Origin: Siphonodentalium dalli
Lineage: Eukaryota; Mollusca; Scaphopoda; Gadilida; Siphonodentaliidae
Assembly (NCBI GenBank): GCA_032622095.1
Contig: CP136063.1
Coordinates: 275,833,426-275,897,425 of the forward strand
DNA: 64,000 nucleotides
Direction of reading: 5' to 3'
Part shown: positions 24,308 to 35,910 of the stretch, one piece after another
Position numbering within the stretch: position 1 is the first letter of the stretch
Layout of the letters: each line of letters starts with the position of its first letter
Notes under the pieces: model-generated
The model's input: the letters and a program-made list of their open reading frames with translations, nothing else
What the model was told of the DNA's origin: nothing
Databases searched by the model: none
Translations under genes and position numbers: made by a program

Positions 24308-24919
24308 GCTCGGGGTGGCTAGTTGGTCTCTGTGTGGGGGGGGGGGGGGGTACATCGTGCAATTTCCAACTGCACCCGCCCCTTAATTGAAGCGGGCCAA
24401 ACTTCCATGTTCGCGAAATGCCATGTCCACCCCACCCGTTGGATTTAAACTTTCCAATTGGTATCTCAAATATTCCAACAGTTCGAATTTCTAACCTGAC
24501 GCCCCTAAAGTTGGTGATTTTCGGTTGCTGCTGTTTGTCTAAAACAACACATTCCTTTACTAGTTAGAAATTCAAACAATTGAAACCTATATATAGTGTA
24601 CGATTAATGTTGTTGTCAGGCATGACATTTCCAATTGCTAAACATTTTGATCAAAGTGTGTGTGGGGGGGGGGGGGTAGACAACACACAAACCCCATTCG
24701 CCACGTCCCTGGTGATAAGCATGTGCTCTGAATTGTTTTTACCAAACTAACCCTATGGGGATACGGTGGGGGGGGGTTGCCCTCTCCAAACTTTGGTTTT
24801 GGAAAGTTTGAGGTACCAGTTGGAATGTTTAACCCCAAAGATAATTTGGTGTTGTTTAAGGGGGTGTAGTTGGACATTTCGAGGCGAACACCCCTCTCAC
24901 TTTGTAGCCACGACCCTGT
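24308..24919. mobile_element. Degenerate hAT-1-like elements
   Basis: GGGGTGGCTAGTTGG on the left, and GCCACGTCCCTGG (24712) and TAGCCACGACCCTG (24919) on the right, resemble the CAGGGATGTGGCTAG terminus. Interior has hAT-1-like GTTGGAA/TTCCAAC motifs and G-runs at 24336 and 24664. Target duplications are no longer recognisable. Confidence 0.5.
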
Positions 24920-25028
24920 ATACCAGACGACGAATTGCCCACCCAGACAATGTACAGATATCTCCGTAATTTGCAAAATAACATAGGCCGCCATACTTGT
25001 GATCGATATGCCACTTATCACGTTGGTC

Positions 25029-25502
25029 TTAAAGGTACTCAACCCGATAAAACTCCTCTCAATTACTATTTCAATGGCTTCGGGGGTCAAAAATATTTGA
25101 TTCGAGTCGAGGAAGTCACCCATCAAAGCTCAGATTTGTTAGATATCGATTTTAGAAATCTATTATTTTTCATTATCGGGAATACTATCTGGCCCAGAAC
25201 TCAGTCAAAATTGCGTTAAAATTACCACTTGATTTTAGAGTTATTCATCCTTGTCTGTTTGAATAGATTTGGAGTACACATCCAGAGATTACGGCAGTTA
25301 TTAGTACTCATCTCGAGAACATAACAAATATGAAAAATCATTATCTAATAACTCTGAGCTTTGTTTGATGGGTTCCTCGACTCGAATCAAATATTGTTTA
25401 CCCCCAAAGCCAAAGAAATAGTAATATAGGACCCGCTGATCAGATTGTTGTTGTTGGAATCTGTTGAGATGGGGACCCTCTTTACGGGTTGAGTACCTTT
25501 AA
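25029..25502. mobile_element. Foldback MITE, family B, copy 3
   Basis: TTAAAGGTACTCAACCCGAT at the left and GGGTTGAGTACCTTTAA at the right; arms pair over most of the length. TTAA is present at both ends. Confidence 0.72.
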
Positions 25503-26343
25503 CTTTAAGATTATCTTATGACACCTCACAGCAGTCTTAAAGTAAAGACCAAAGTTAAGACCATCTTAAGTTAAGACCTTGTTCGTGAAACGCACTTATG
25601 ACTGAAGTTTGAACTTATGACCATCTTAAGTCCCAACTATGTCATAAGTTGCTTTCATGAAACAGGGCCCTGGTCTTTTTGAAAAACGAGAGGCCGATCA
25701 CGATCGACATATGTTGAACCCATCCCTCGCAGATAGTACATAAGCTATGATCAGAATCATACTCCAGAGTATTGATGTTGAATTATAGAGTATACGGTTA
25801 TGTACGAAAGTAGTCTAGAGAAAATTGTATGTATAGAATAACATAAATTGAATACGAATTATATTGTTATCTACCCATACGAAAAACCAGAACAAATGCG
25901 AGTTCCAGAATATTTTGACCAAACTTATGGCCTGGTCTATTTGAAAAATGAGAGGCCGATCACGATCGACAGACATTTAACCCACCACTCGCCGATAGTA
26001 CATAGCTATGATCGGAATCATAATCCAGAGTTGTGAATTGTATAGTATACTGTTATATACGAAAATAGCAGACAAAATTGTATGTACATAATAACATAAA
26101 TTTTCAAATTATTAGGATTCGTGGATCAAAAGGAAGTGTTAATATAACATCTGAACTGAAGAATCTGTCCCCTAATTTAAAACAGAATACCACAGTTCAT
26201 ATAAAAGACAATAAGTAGCCCTCAATAAAATGGCTTCACACATTACAATGTTTTACAATAGTTTGGAAGCACAAATCTTTAACCATCAAGTTTAATCTGC
26301 TAAGTGCTCTGCGGTCAACTATGGCAGTATGGACACATTGGAA

Positions 26344-27022
26344 ACTATACACTCTTATAACTAATGTGTAGAAACGATTACACATCAAATGTGTAAACCC
26401 GGTTAATACACATAGCAATGTGTAGTTTTACATACAAATGCATTGACCAAGGACCGTTCTGCACATAATGTGTATATTTTGTTACACACAATTGTGTAAG
26501 AACGTAGAGCATGCGCATTGCGGTGCCTTCGGTTTCATAGTCTGCTACATGACGCCATATTGTTTGAGTATATGTTTTGGAATACAATCTACATCGATCG
26601 TAGACAAGGAAAGTAAGTTCAGAATTCCGACTTGTGCCGGGGTATAGTATTAATGATATATGAGGATTTATTTGTTAAAACTTTCATGGCGAATACTGCT
26701 CTTAGACTCGTTTAAATGATTGTTGTAATATGGTAATACTAATATTATGCAACCACGCCACGACCCTGGTTTGTTAATTTAAAACGAAGACTCTACACAA
26801 AATGTGTAAGGTATATGTGTTGATTTTATGCACACCAATGTGTAGAAATTGACCCATTTATTGTGTACAAATTTGTAACAATTTGTGTAGGTACATAAAA
26901 CTACACATATACACTGATATACTACACAAATATGTTTAAGGTCAAAAACGAATAATGATTGTGTAGCAGGGCTACACATTGTGTGTAGAAAATATACACA
27001 TTAGTCATAAGAGTGTATGGTT
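26344..27022. mobile_element. TIR element with clustered TGTGTA motifs, family M
   Basis: Ends share ATACACTCTTATAACTAATG (left) and its inverse CATTAGTCATAAGAGTGTAT (right). At least a dozen TGTGTA/TACACA hexamers in both orientations fill the 200 bp next to each end and are absent from the central ~180 bp. Arrays of subterminal motifs of this kind often bind transposase in other DNA transposons, but that role is inference here. No ORF. Confidence 0.6.
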
Positions 27023-27621
27023 CATGGCAATAAACCACACGAAGTATTAACAACATCTGCCCCCTTGGACTGGACAAAACCATTTTTGAAGTACTGATTT
27101 TATTTGGTGTTATCCTACCCTTATTTTGCCTACTGTCTAGGACCGCCTGACATGATAAACTGAAGGCTTCCCTTTTCCAAATGCTCCATAGTACTCAATA
27201 GATTTTATAAACCCCATAGCCCTCATTGTTAATCTTCTGACCCTTTGGTGGCCCCTACAATTCAATCAACCAAGACCCTATGAATAAATTACAAACTAGG
27301 TCTTAGAATGATCCAAACCTATTTGTTTTTGTTTATTTTTGTTAGTGCAACGAAGTTGGACAAGATTTTAACTCTAATGAACGAAGCAATCATTTTACAT
27401 GGTCTGGATTTTATGTCATGCGCAGCTTTTCAATATAGTATTAATCTGCTTGAATCAATGTAAAGACGCATTGCGTAGTAATTTTCTTGGCACGATGCCA
27501 AGACGCATATTGATCACTAGTGGCAGATAGGGAAATTTGTAATGACTTTTTAATGATATAATAGGGGTTTCATGTGATGCATGTATATCCACATAAAATT
27601 CAGGATTTATTCAACCCGTTG
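27023..27621. other. Non-coding stretch
   Basis: Nothing recognised. Confidence 0.4.
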
Positions 27622-27960
27622 TTAAAGGTACACAATTGATTTGATGGTCCTCGTATCATCAGATTCCAACAACATTTCTACAAAAGTAAAAGACAGTTTA
27701 GTTATCAGAATCGATTAATTACCCAAAAATAATGCTAACATCTGTCAACTCTGGTATCTGGTATCGAAAGTATGTCGGTCGGCTTGTCAAATATTTCTGG
27801 GCTGCCAAATATTCCAGGTGGTTAAAAATAACAGATTTCACAATACAATATCTGATAACTCAGAGCTTAGATGGGTGGGTTCTTCGACTCGAATCATATT
27901 TTTTATCCCGAAGCCAAAGAAATAATAATTTAGGAGCATTAATTTGGATTATGTATTCAC
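27622..27960. mobile_element. Foldback MITE, family B, copy 4 (diverged)
   Basis: Left end TTAAAGGTACACAATTGATT. The GGTTCTTCGACTCGAATCAT and CCAAAGAAATAATAAT blocks match the family; the right end has decayed. Confidence 0.6.
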
Positions 27961-28419
27961 CAACTGATAACTTGGCCTAATATAACTAGTTCACAACACT
28001 CCACAGTATCTTTTTTATCCCCTGTGCAAAGTGGCTTTTTGCTGAAATTTATTAATTTTCCGAGGTGGCTTAATTTGAGAGGTTTCTTAATCCAAACCTA
28101 AGATAACTGGACAAACCTGTTTCAAGTTGAAATCCTTCAATCCCCATTGTTGTTCCAGATAACGATAATTCACATTCAATCTAAGATGACGGAGATATAG
28201 GGATGGTTGTAACCGTTCTTTGGGCCATAACTTCAGAAGAAACGAACCGACAAAACCTGTTATATGTGGATATTGTTCTCTTCATGCTGCCACATAAGAA
28301 TAATAAAGAACATTCAAACATGACCTGCAATGGCCGAGACACAGAGATCCAAAGTTGGCACGTAAGGGCCATAACTCAACAACAAATGAATGGCCGAAAC
28401 CTGTTCATGTTGATATTTC

Positions 28420-29040
28420 TTCAAGCCTACAGTGGCTAGCATTGCCAAACTCACCCTCTGTGGACCCCTTTCTGCATAGATCTCAACTGCTATGGGAGAC
28501 CTACGACCAGATTGAAGTTCTCAATGGAAGTACACACATTAGTCACCTCAATTATGCATTTCTTCTGCAAATTAGGGGATATAGAAACTGAAGAGAAGGG
28601 GGGGGGGGGGGGAAGCAACTAAAAACAAAGTTAATTTGATACTATAGATACTTCCCAGAAGATGAGGCCAAGCAGAATGGGGTCCCCAGAGGGTGATTTT
28701 GATGCACTAATTCACCCTCTGCGGACCTCATTCACGAAATGCTAAGACCTCACTTTCTGGGTCTCAAATTAACATTGTTTTAGTCACTTTTCCCCTTCTG
28801 GGAAGTTCTATATCCCCTCATTTGCAGAAGATAAAATGCATAATCGAGGTGACTTATGGGTGAACATCACCAACTTCAACTGGGGAACTTCAATCTGATC
28901 ATAGCAGTTGAAGCTTAAGCAGAATGAGGTCCCCAGAGGGTGAATTTGGTGATGCTAGCCCGCTGTGTAGGATAGCATCACTAAATTCATCCTCTGGGGA
29001 CCTCATTCTTTAAATGACAGACACACTATTTGCAGATTTG
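28420..29040. mobile_element. Family H elements, copy 3 (two partly overlapping copies)
   Basis: Family H hairpin blocks at 28430-28480, 28675-28735 and 28918-29015 with the usual spacer (GGGGATATAGAAACT, CTTCAATCTGA). The right end reads AATGACAGACACACTATTTG. Contains a G-run at 28598-28612. Confidence 0.6.
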
Positions 29041-29067
29041 TATTCCTTCCTCCATCGCGGTCCGTAT

Positions 29068-29520
29068 GTGACCCGCCATATCAAATCCAGTCGGAAGTCG
29101 GGATTTTTTTACCCTGTGCCAATGCATTATCTTATATATGCGAGTCGACCATAGGTCGCCTCGCATATATAAGAGAATGCATTGGCTTAACAATTTTTTA
29201 TCATGTTTTTTAAATAAATGTTTCTTACAATTTTTAGGACATAAAATAAAAAAACATCCATTACCCTGCAGGGAGCCCCACACATATATAGAAGCACATA
29301 GAAGAGTGTCGTCTGCTCATGTTTGTCTGGGGCTCTGTATGGGTGAAATTATAAAATTGTTAAAGAATACAAGAACAAATTATTAAAATTGTAAAAAATT
29401 GTTAGGCCAATGCATTCTCTTATATATGCGAGGCGACCTTATGGTCGACTCGCATATATAAGAGAATGCATTGGCACAGGGTAAAACAATTTCCCGACTT
29501 CCGACCGGATTTCATATGTA
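29068..29520. mobile_element. Family C element, copy 2
   Basis: Left end GTGACCCGCCATATCAAATC. Two CCAATGCATTCTCTTATATA-type hairpins. The right end is truncated after CCGGATTTCATATG. The GAGCCCCA...TGGGGCTC spacer segment is inverted relative to the copy at 9131. Confidence 0.75.
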
Positions 29521-29983
29521 TACTGAAGATTATTGAAATACGACATAATGATTGAGATAGTTGTTTCCGACAGATGCACTGATGGCTCCACGGACAGTAC
29601 CAACTTCTATATACCCCGCCGAAACCCACCCACCCTTTTTTACAAGAGTTACTGCTCTTTGGTAAAATTATGCAATTATTGTCTTTCAGTGATAACTTGT
29701 TGACCAAAAAATAACAAGTTTTGGGAAATTTGATACCATAGTTGACAGCGTTACAGACAAATTACATTCTGGTCTGTAGGATGCTCAGATGAAATACAGG
29801 TACAATTTGTATTGCAGATTTTAACTCTGCCATTTTTGTATGGAATTCTCAGGATGGAATGGAATCAGTCAGCAACAGTGTAAGTTATACCAGATGTGAA
29901 AATGGGAAATCTTCTTTTCCGTTCTGAAACATCTAAACCATTAGTAAATGGAAAGTTTCAAATCAGTATCAAAGAACAAAGTA

Positions 29984-30197
29984 CAGTAATGCTCTAATTA
30001 ATCGACCCCTTAACCACAGCAGAATTATGGGCAACTTTTCAGGATTTAGTCGGAAATATGGCTTGTTGCCATTCATCGGAAAGCTCTCCCCGAGAGCTTT
30101 CTGATAAATGGCAACAAACCATATTTCCCAACTAAATCCTGAAACGTTACCCATAATTCTGCTGTGGTTAAGGGGTCGATTAATTAGAGCATTACTG
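29984..30197. mobile_element. Palindromic MITE, family I, copy 1 (TA target)
   Basis: Near-perfect palindrome with ends CAGTAATGCTCTAATTAATC and its inverse, flanked by TA on both sides (29982-29983 and 30198-30199). CAG-starting termini and TA duplication suggest a mariner/pogo-type non-autonomous element. Confidence 0.8.
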
Positions 30198-30402
30198 TAA
30201 CTCTTTCATTTTCTTCTGTACTCTGGTTTATTCACATCATGAATACTAATTAACTTAATTGGCCTCATAAATGTACCATAAAAGAAACCAATTAAAACAC
30301 ATAAATGTACCATCAAAGAAACAAATAAAAATACTTTGGAAAATATAGTTTTCCCATGCAAAGGGTGAGTTTTGTGTCTTGGATAAATACAATTGCTGTG
30401 GC

Positions 30403-30732
30403 TTAAAGATGCATTGTCCGAATTAACGCTGCTAAATTACTATTTCTTTGGCTTCGGGAGTAAAAATCTCGGACAAAATTGCGGATGAAGATCAATAACT
30501 CTAAAATCAAGTGGTAATACAGCCAAATTTCGTAATACTTAAGTGATAATACGGCCATATTTTGTTGAACAAAATTTTGATAAATAACAAGTTTTGGGAA
30601 ATTTGATACCATAGTTAGCATTATTTTGTGGCAATAAATCGATTCTGATAACTAAAGCTTATTTTGAAGAAATGTTGTTGTTGATGTATCTTGATGATAT
30701 GGGGACCATCTGATCGGATTGAGTACCTTTAA
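30403..30732. mobile_element. Foldback MITE, family B, copy 5
   Basis: Left end TTAAAGATGCATTGTCCGAA (diverged); right end GATCGGATTGAGTACCTTTAA intact. Confidence 0.65.
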
Positions 30733-31926
30733 ACTGTTTATGTTCGCTCATGGACTTTTTGCATCTATTGGGCTTAGCAGAATGCTCTAATCCCTGTCAC
30801 AGACAAACAGTTTAAGCGACGGCACTCGATACGTATTCTATATATTTTGAATGGCTTTGATTTCATCGGCATCAATTTCAGGGTTTATCATGAAAAGTTT
30901 TTTTATCGGTACATGAATTCGTGGATCAGATATCATATTTATGCACATCAATCATTCCTACATTAGCAGCTTCGTGACATATTTGAGCAGTCACTATAGA
31001 AAAATTAGACCCCAAGGTATTTCGACGCTGAAAGCACATCACACAATCAGCGTAATAGCTACCAGCTTCATTTCAAACGTTGACCAGGTAGTTATTTATT
31101 GTTTATGTAGTCTGCACATGGTGAACCCATTAGCCTTTATTACGAGACCAATACATTGAGCATTGTTTACACAAATTATTATAGAAGGGATCACATGATC
31201 AGCATATGAATTTTGTATTCGGTGAATGAATTTAAAAAAAAAGATTGCATACATTTTGACATATCAAAAACAGACGTAATGCCCGATCTTCATTTCTATG
31301 TCGTATATTGGTATTTGCTCATTCAACTCAAGAGTCAATTATTTAGTTGGATGTTGATTTTGTGGTTGAACCAAACCACAAAATCAATGAATAACAGACC
31401 CCCACTAATTAAAGACATAGTATGTACTTGTTCGGGCACGTGAAACGGGTAAGTTAGTGTTCAGGATGCCAACTGGAGGAATATAACATTTTACTAACAT
31501 TGGCGAAAATCTCAAGAAAATCCACCACACAACTCCATAGAAAACATCGTCTGAACTACGCTCAATTGTAAATATTTACAACTCAATTCGGGATGCATCT
31601 AACAGTGATAAGCTAACGAAACCCATTTTGTCATTGATATTCGTTGCATTTAATTACTATAAAATAATGATTGCGTTGTCAATTTGGATAGAATATTTGT
31701 AAAAATAACTACTTTTAACAAGAAAAGGAGGCGAGTTGTTTTTTTTTTGTTTTTTTTTTTAACTTTTAACAAGATTATTCTCCATTTCTATCTGATCACC
31801 CTACCAGAGTGTTTCACATCACTTTAAAAGGATTTTACAGTACAACTTTTTTTCGAACTGGCGTATAAAACCACTAGATTAAGGGCGGTGTGAGGATACA
31901 TCTTGCACACCTATACAAACTTAAGC
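30733..31926. other. Non-coding stretch
   Basis: No exon recognised. A ~60-bp segment at about 31540 (CATCGTCTGAACTACGCTCA) recurs in inverse orientation at about 48410, marking another dispersed repeat. Confidence 0.4.
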
Positions 31927-32150
31927 AGCAAAAAATATTATCATTAGGGTCAAGCAGCAAAAAATATTATCATTAGGGTCAAGAAAGAAATATTATCATT
32001 AGGGTCAAGAAAGAAATATTATCATTAGGGTCAAGAAAGAAATATTATCATTAGGGTCAAGAAATTTTTTTTATCATTAGGGTCAAGAAAGAAATATTAT
32101 CATTAGGGTCAAGAAAGAAATATTATCATTAGGGTCAAGAAAGAAACAAG
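31927..32150. repeat. ~26-bp minisatellite, 9 copies
   Basis: Tandem copies of AAATATTATCATTAGGGTCA plus an AAGAAAG spacer. The first copies have AGCAGCAAA instead. Uniform units without spacers rule out CRISPR. Confidence 0.92.
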
Positions 32151-32407
32151 AAGTAAATCAATATAAATCTTTAATGTTTAAAATAGTTTAAAATAATCGT
32201 TGAACAATAAATATGCTGAAACATCTGAACTGGAATAAACAATCATCCCTTTTTTAATCTTCCAGTGTTCCATTGAAATTAGGCTCTTGATTGTTTATCA
32301 AGACTCGCAGGGTGGAAATCTCAATAAAATGAATGTGTATGACAGTGTTTTCACTGATATCAAGACTCGCAGGGTGGAAATCTCAATAGAATGACTGTGT
32401 ATGAAAG

Positions 32408-32853
32408 CAAGCCTGCAAATAGCGTGTCTGTCATTTGCAGAATGAGGTCCCCAGAGGGTGAATTTAGTAAGGACTATCCAGCATAGCGGGCTAGCATCAC
32501 TAAATTCACCCTCTGGGGACCTCATTCCACTTAGGCCCTCAACTGATATGGCAGACCTAGGATCAGATTGAAGTTCCCCAGTTGAAGTTCGTGATGTTCA
32601 CCCATTGGGCACCTCAATTATGAATTTTATCTTCTGCAAATTAGGGGATATAGAAACTTCCTAGAAGGGAAATGTAACTAAAAACAATCTTAATTTGATA
32701 CTATAGATACTTCCCAGAAGATGAAGCCTAAGCAGAATGAGGTCTCCAGAGGGAGAATTTGGTGATGCTAGCCCACTGTGCGGGATAGCATCACTAAATC
32801 CACCCTCTGGGGACCTCATTTTGCAAATGACAGACACGCTATTTGCAGGCTTG
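32408..32853. mobile_element. Family H element, copy 4 (best preserved short copy)
   Basis: Ends CAAGCCTGCAAATAGCGTGT and its inverse, flanked by TATGAAAG and TATGACAG (7 of 8 identical), so the family makes 8-bp target duplications. Next to each terminus lies a ~90-bp palindrome (CAGAATGAGGTCCCCAGAGG ... CTCTGGGGACCTCATT), and between them a spacer with ATTGAAGTTCCC and GGGGATATAGAAACT. The 8-bp duplication suggests a hAT-related element; the exact family is not established. Confidence 0.78.
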
Positions 32854-32861
32854 TATGACAG

Positions 32862-33390
32862 TATTCATTGATTACATGTAAAATGATAGCTGGACATGAG
32901 AAATGAATAGAGCCTAACATTCAGTGTATCTTCATATGCTGCTTCAGTTAATGGCAAGATTTCACTGCCCGAGAATATTATACGGGATGCTGCCAAGAAA
33001 TGATATCTGTGCTCTCAGGTACCTTCCTCTGCTGACAAGTAAGAAATAATTATACCTGTCCCCAGTGACATGTAGAAATTCCAGAACATTTCAAGCCTTG
33101 ATTATGTTTTGTAATTTGGCAGCAAAAATTCATACTGGAAAAGCACATGGTGTTTTCGGAGCTGCATGGGAGAATCCAATCAGAAATGAATAGTCTAATT
33201 TAATGAAGTTCATCAGTAATCAGCAAACAAAACTGATAAAGATGATAGATATGAGAATACTAGAAATTTGAAAACATTGGAACTTATTTGCATGCAGACC
33301 ACTTAGGCTTTCTCATAACCAAAGGAAAAATAGATTGTGAGAATCTTTAGTTGTAAATCTCTTTAAAACCGAACTAAGAGCAGCATAACA
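32862..33390. other. Non-coding stretch downstream of HSDL2
   Basis: Possible distal 3' UTR or intergenic DNA. On the minus strand ATTAAA occurs near 33199, but no polyadenylation site can be chosen from sequence alone. Confidence 0.35.
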
Positions 33391-33633
33391 TTAACCCTTT
33401 CATGACGGGAGCTGTGCTGGTGCAGCATTAAAGATTACCTGCCAATGCATTCTTATGTATGCGAATCTCCCATAGGGAGAAGCACTGGCTTATACGGTCA
33501 AGGTATATATTGTTAGGCCAATGTATTCACTTATATATGCGAGACTCCAAATGGGAGACTCGCATATATAAGAGAATGCAATGGCGCATGGTTTTCAAAA
33601 AAATTCAGGATGCTCCAGTCATGGATAGGTTAA
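33391..33633. mobile_element. TTAA-flanked MITE, family F, copy 1
   Basis: Ends TTAACCCTTTCATGACGGGA and the inverse CTCCAGTCATGGATAGGTTAA, with TTAA at both sides. Inside are two hairpins of the CCAATGCATTCTCTTATATA type (diverged). It lies about 135 bp downstream of the HSDL2 stop codon, so it may be transcribed as part of the 3' UTR. Confidence 0.75.
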
Positions 33634-33767
33634 CTGATATAATATTTCTAATTAATCATCTTTCCAATTTCTAGCAGACACAAACAAACAACTAAATGAT
33701 CTATCAACCTGAAGAGTTCTGTTTAACACTGAGCTAATGACATGTTATATCATAATGTTATTGATTT

Positions 33768-34009
33768 CTATAATTTGGATTTCATCTTGCCCATCAGTTT
33801 TTCCAGCTTCATTGCAAGAGCCATATCTCCCTTGATTTTTAGTTTCCCTGACATGAAGGCCATTGTTGGTTTCATTTTTCCGGCAAACATTTTTTCGAAG
33901 TCGGCACTGTCCATCGTCATCGTACAACCAGCGGTAGCTGATGGTTCACCCTGCCCAACCGAGCCAGATCCGGTCTTCAGGTCAATAAACCAATTCCCTT
34001 CATGGGAAC
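33768..34009 (-). CDS. HSDL2: HSDL2, last coding exon (SCP2 domain, PTS1)
   Basis: The exon follows the acceptor TTATTTACAG (minus strand) and ends at TAA. It completes a glycine codon begun in the previous exon (phase 1) and encodes most of the sterol-carrier protein 2 fold. Characteristic features are NWFIDLKTGSGSVGQGEP, a DFEKMFAGKMKPTMAFMSGK stretch and KIKGDMALAMKLEKLMGKM, closely matching the C-terminus of vertebrate HSDL2. The SCP2 domain binds fatty acyl-CoA or sterols. The protein ends SKL, the canonical type 1 peroxisomal targeting signal; the human protein ends ARL, a variant of the same signal, so a peroxisomal location is likely. The plus-strand open frame across this exon is its shadow. 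Confidence 0.95.
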
Positions 34010-34172
34010 CTGTAAATAATGAGATAGAACCCAATCAACATTTAAAATTAAATGCTTGTTTCTCATCGATACCATTCTCATGGTGGGGAATCATGTGGTT
34101 AAGAGATTGGCGAGTAGCACGCATGACTATGACTATGATTATTTATTCATAACTCATTCATATGATATATAG

Positions 34173-34322
34173 AGGATCTACAACGAATTCCCGGTTTATA
34201 GCGGAATTTACAAAACGAGTCCAGTAAATTAGGTCTGGACCGAGCCTTTGGCGAGGACCAGACCTAATTTACTGGACGAGTTTTGTAAATTCCGCTATAA
34301 TCTGGGGACGAGTTGTAGATTC
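34173..34322. repeat. 150-bp palindrome, family J, copy 1
   Basis: Near-perfect inverted repeat with arms containing GCGGAATTTACAAAAC and CCAGTAAATTAGGTCTGG. The second copy at 42226 is followed by the same flanking DNA, so J and the K segment to its right belong to one dispersed repeat. Confidence 0.78.
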
Positions 34323-35910
34323 TATTTAGTACATGATCCAAATCCTCGGCAAAACATACTTAAATCAACAAATGGGACGCGAAACTAACACGGGCTTCTA
34401 TAAAGCATGCGATGACGTTTCACGTAACTATGCGTAGTTTGCCCGAGTAAAGAAATAGTCCCAGATAAATAAAGACTCTTTGGCGTATTTATTAGTGATG
34501 AGCCGATAATCGGGAACGACAATCGGAATCGGCCGATTGTGGCCCATCGGATGACAATCGGTACTCGGGTTTGAACATCGGGATTTCCGATTGTCAAAAT
34601 AATAAATGAGTGCTTGTTTTTCTTTAATAAACTGTTTTAAATATGACGATGTTTTGTTGAATAAATGACCAGTAAATATGGGGAAAGTGATACCAAACAC
34701 AAACTTGATATACATACATGCCCTCTGCAATACCCCAGCCGTACCTGGGTCCATGTGTGAACAATATATTAGTGGGGAAGCACGTGACACTTTGAGTTAT
34801 AGTGAGGCAGCGAGCATGACGCCGTGATTGCGCATAATAATTTGATTGATTTCTTTAGCATTGTGATGTACACAACGTACATGTCATGGGACTCATGTAC
34901 GCCCATAGGTAACTTTATTGTTCGTCAACATGTAGACATTTTGATTTATGTATGTCAAACTATCAAAAATCAAAATGTATGCATACGCAGTACAGCAAAG
35001 GACCGTCAAAGGTATCTATATAGTACATACAGCGTAACAGGTATAAACACTACTATAGAATCCGAAAGTGCATGTCACGTGACTTTAAATAGTTGAAGAC
35101 AACACCTAATCACGGATAGCAGCTATCCTCTACCCATCCAGTCAGCCTCGTGTGACGTCACGTATATGTCACCACAAATGATTATTATGATGACCACGCC
35201 GAAATCGAATCGTGTCTGTGAAATTGACATGAACATGGTGTAACTTGCAACTAGTTCAGTCGGCTCATTTCCTTTGACGTGATGTCTTTGAATTGGGATC
35301 AAAGAAAAATGCCGTTTGATGAATTGTTATCAAAAACGGACCATGGACATGTCGTCATGCACGTGGCTACATCAAACTTTCAAAAATTTTGTTGTGGAAT
35401 AGCCTAGAATACATGGGTATGTTGCCTGTATTCGATCACTAGTCTGCCCATACACACCTATATATATCTACTTACCCAAACATATACTTATGTATACAGT
35501 GTACTGGCATATTACTACGTTTGTTGATACCTTCTAATTCTAAGTATTATATAACACATATAACATATTCTGCTATACATTATTGAAATAATCGGAATCG
35601 GCACCTGAATCGGCCGATTGTGATCTCAAATAATCGGCAATCGGCGCACGGCTCTATTTGACAATCGGCTCATCACTAGTATTTATTGGCGTATATTTAA
35701 TGACATAACTTTTCAAACTCTTCGTTTATTATAGTCTGTTGGAAAAATATTGGAAGCCATAGTATTTTGAGACGTTGTGAACAGACAACAAACCGGACGT
35801 CAAATGTCACCCGGCACTATTTCCTGTTATTAAACGAACGTTTAATATCACAATTTATAGAATGGGTTTATTGAATGGAATAAGGATAGGATCATGTAAT
35901 AAATACAATT
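34318..35910. mobile_element. Family K repeat, copy 1, carrying hAT element 4
   Basis: Left TATTTAGTACATGATCC and right GGATCATGTAATAAATAC are inverse. The same ~420-bp body is found uninterrupted at 42366-42784. Here it is split by a hAT element (34493-35678). Confidence 0.7.
34493..35678. mobile_element. Non-autonomous hAT-type element 4
   Basis: TIRs TAGTGATGAGCCGATAATCG and its inverse, with a perfect 8-bp target duplication GTATTTAT at 34485-34492 and 35679-35686. The homologous unoccupied site GACGTATTTAATGGCG is present at about 42524. Subterminal AATCGG/CCGATT motifs are repeated at both ends. No transposase frame. Confidence 0.9.

Larger units (their letters stand above)
23058..25670. 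mobile_element. 2.6-kb TIR element with GGGGCCTGTTTCATG ends
   Basis: Left end GGGGCCTGTTTCATGAAGCA followed by AAGATTATCTTAAGATGG; right end CTTTCATGAAACAGGGCCC preceded by related TTAAG-rich repeats in inverse order. Comparison with the intact copy at about 25927 shows the target ATGGCC/TGGTC, so the target duplication is at most a few bases and ambiguous. Inside are hAT relics (24308-24919) and a family B MITE (25029). The open frames at 23883-24262 are short and unrecognised, so no transposase is seen. Confidence 0.7.
22979..26102. repeat. ~255-bp tandem duplication, first copy split by a 2.6-kb insertion
   Basis: Copy 1 is 22979-23057 plus 25671-25847; copy 2 is uninterrupted at 25848-26102. 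They share TTGTTATCTACCCA, GAGGCCGATCACGATCGACA and CAAAATTGTATGTA-type blocks. The intact copy acts as the empty site for the insertion in copy 1. Confidence 0.75.

Noticed and set aside
33742-34152. 136-codon plus-strand ORF over the last HSDL2 exon
   Set aside because: Shadow of the minus-strand SCP2 exon; it crosses the splice site and has no homology.
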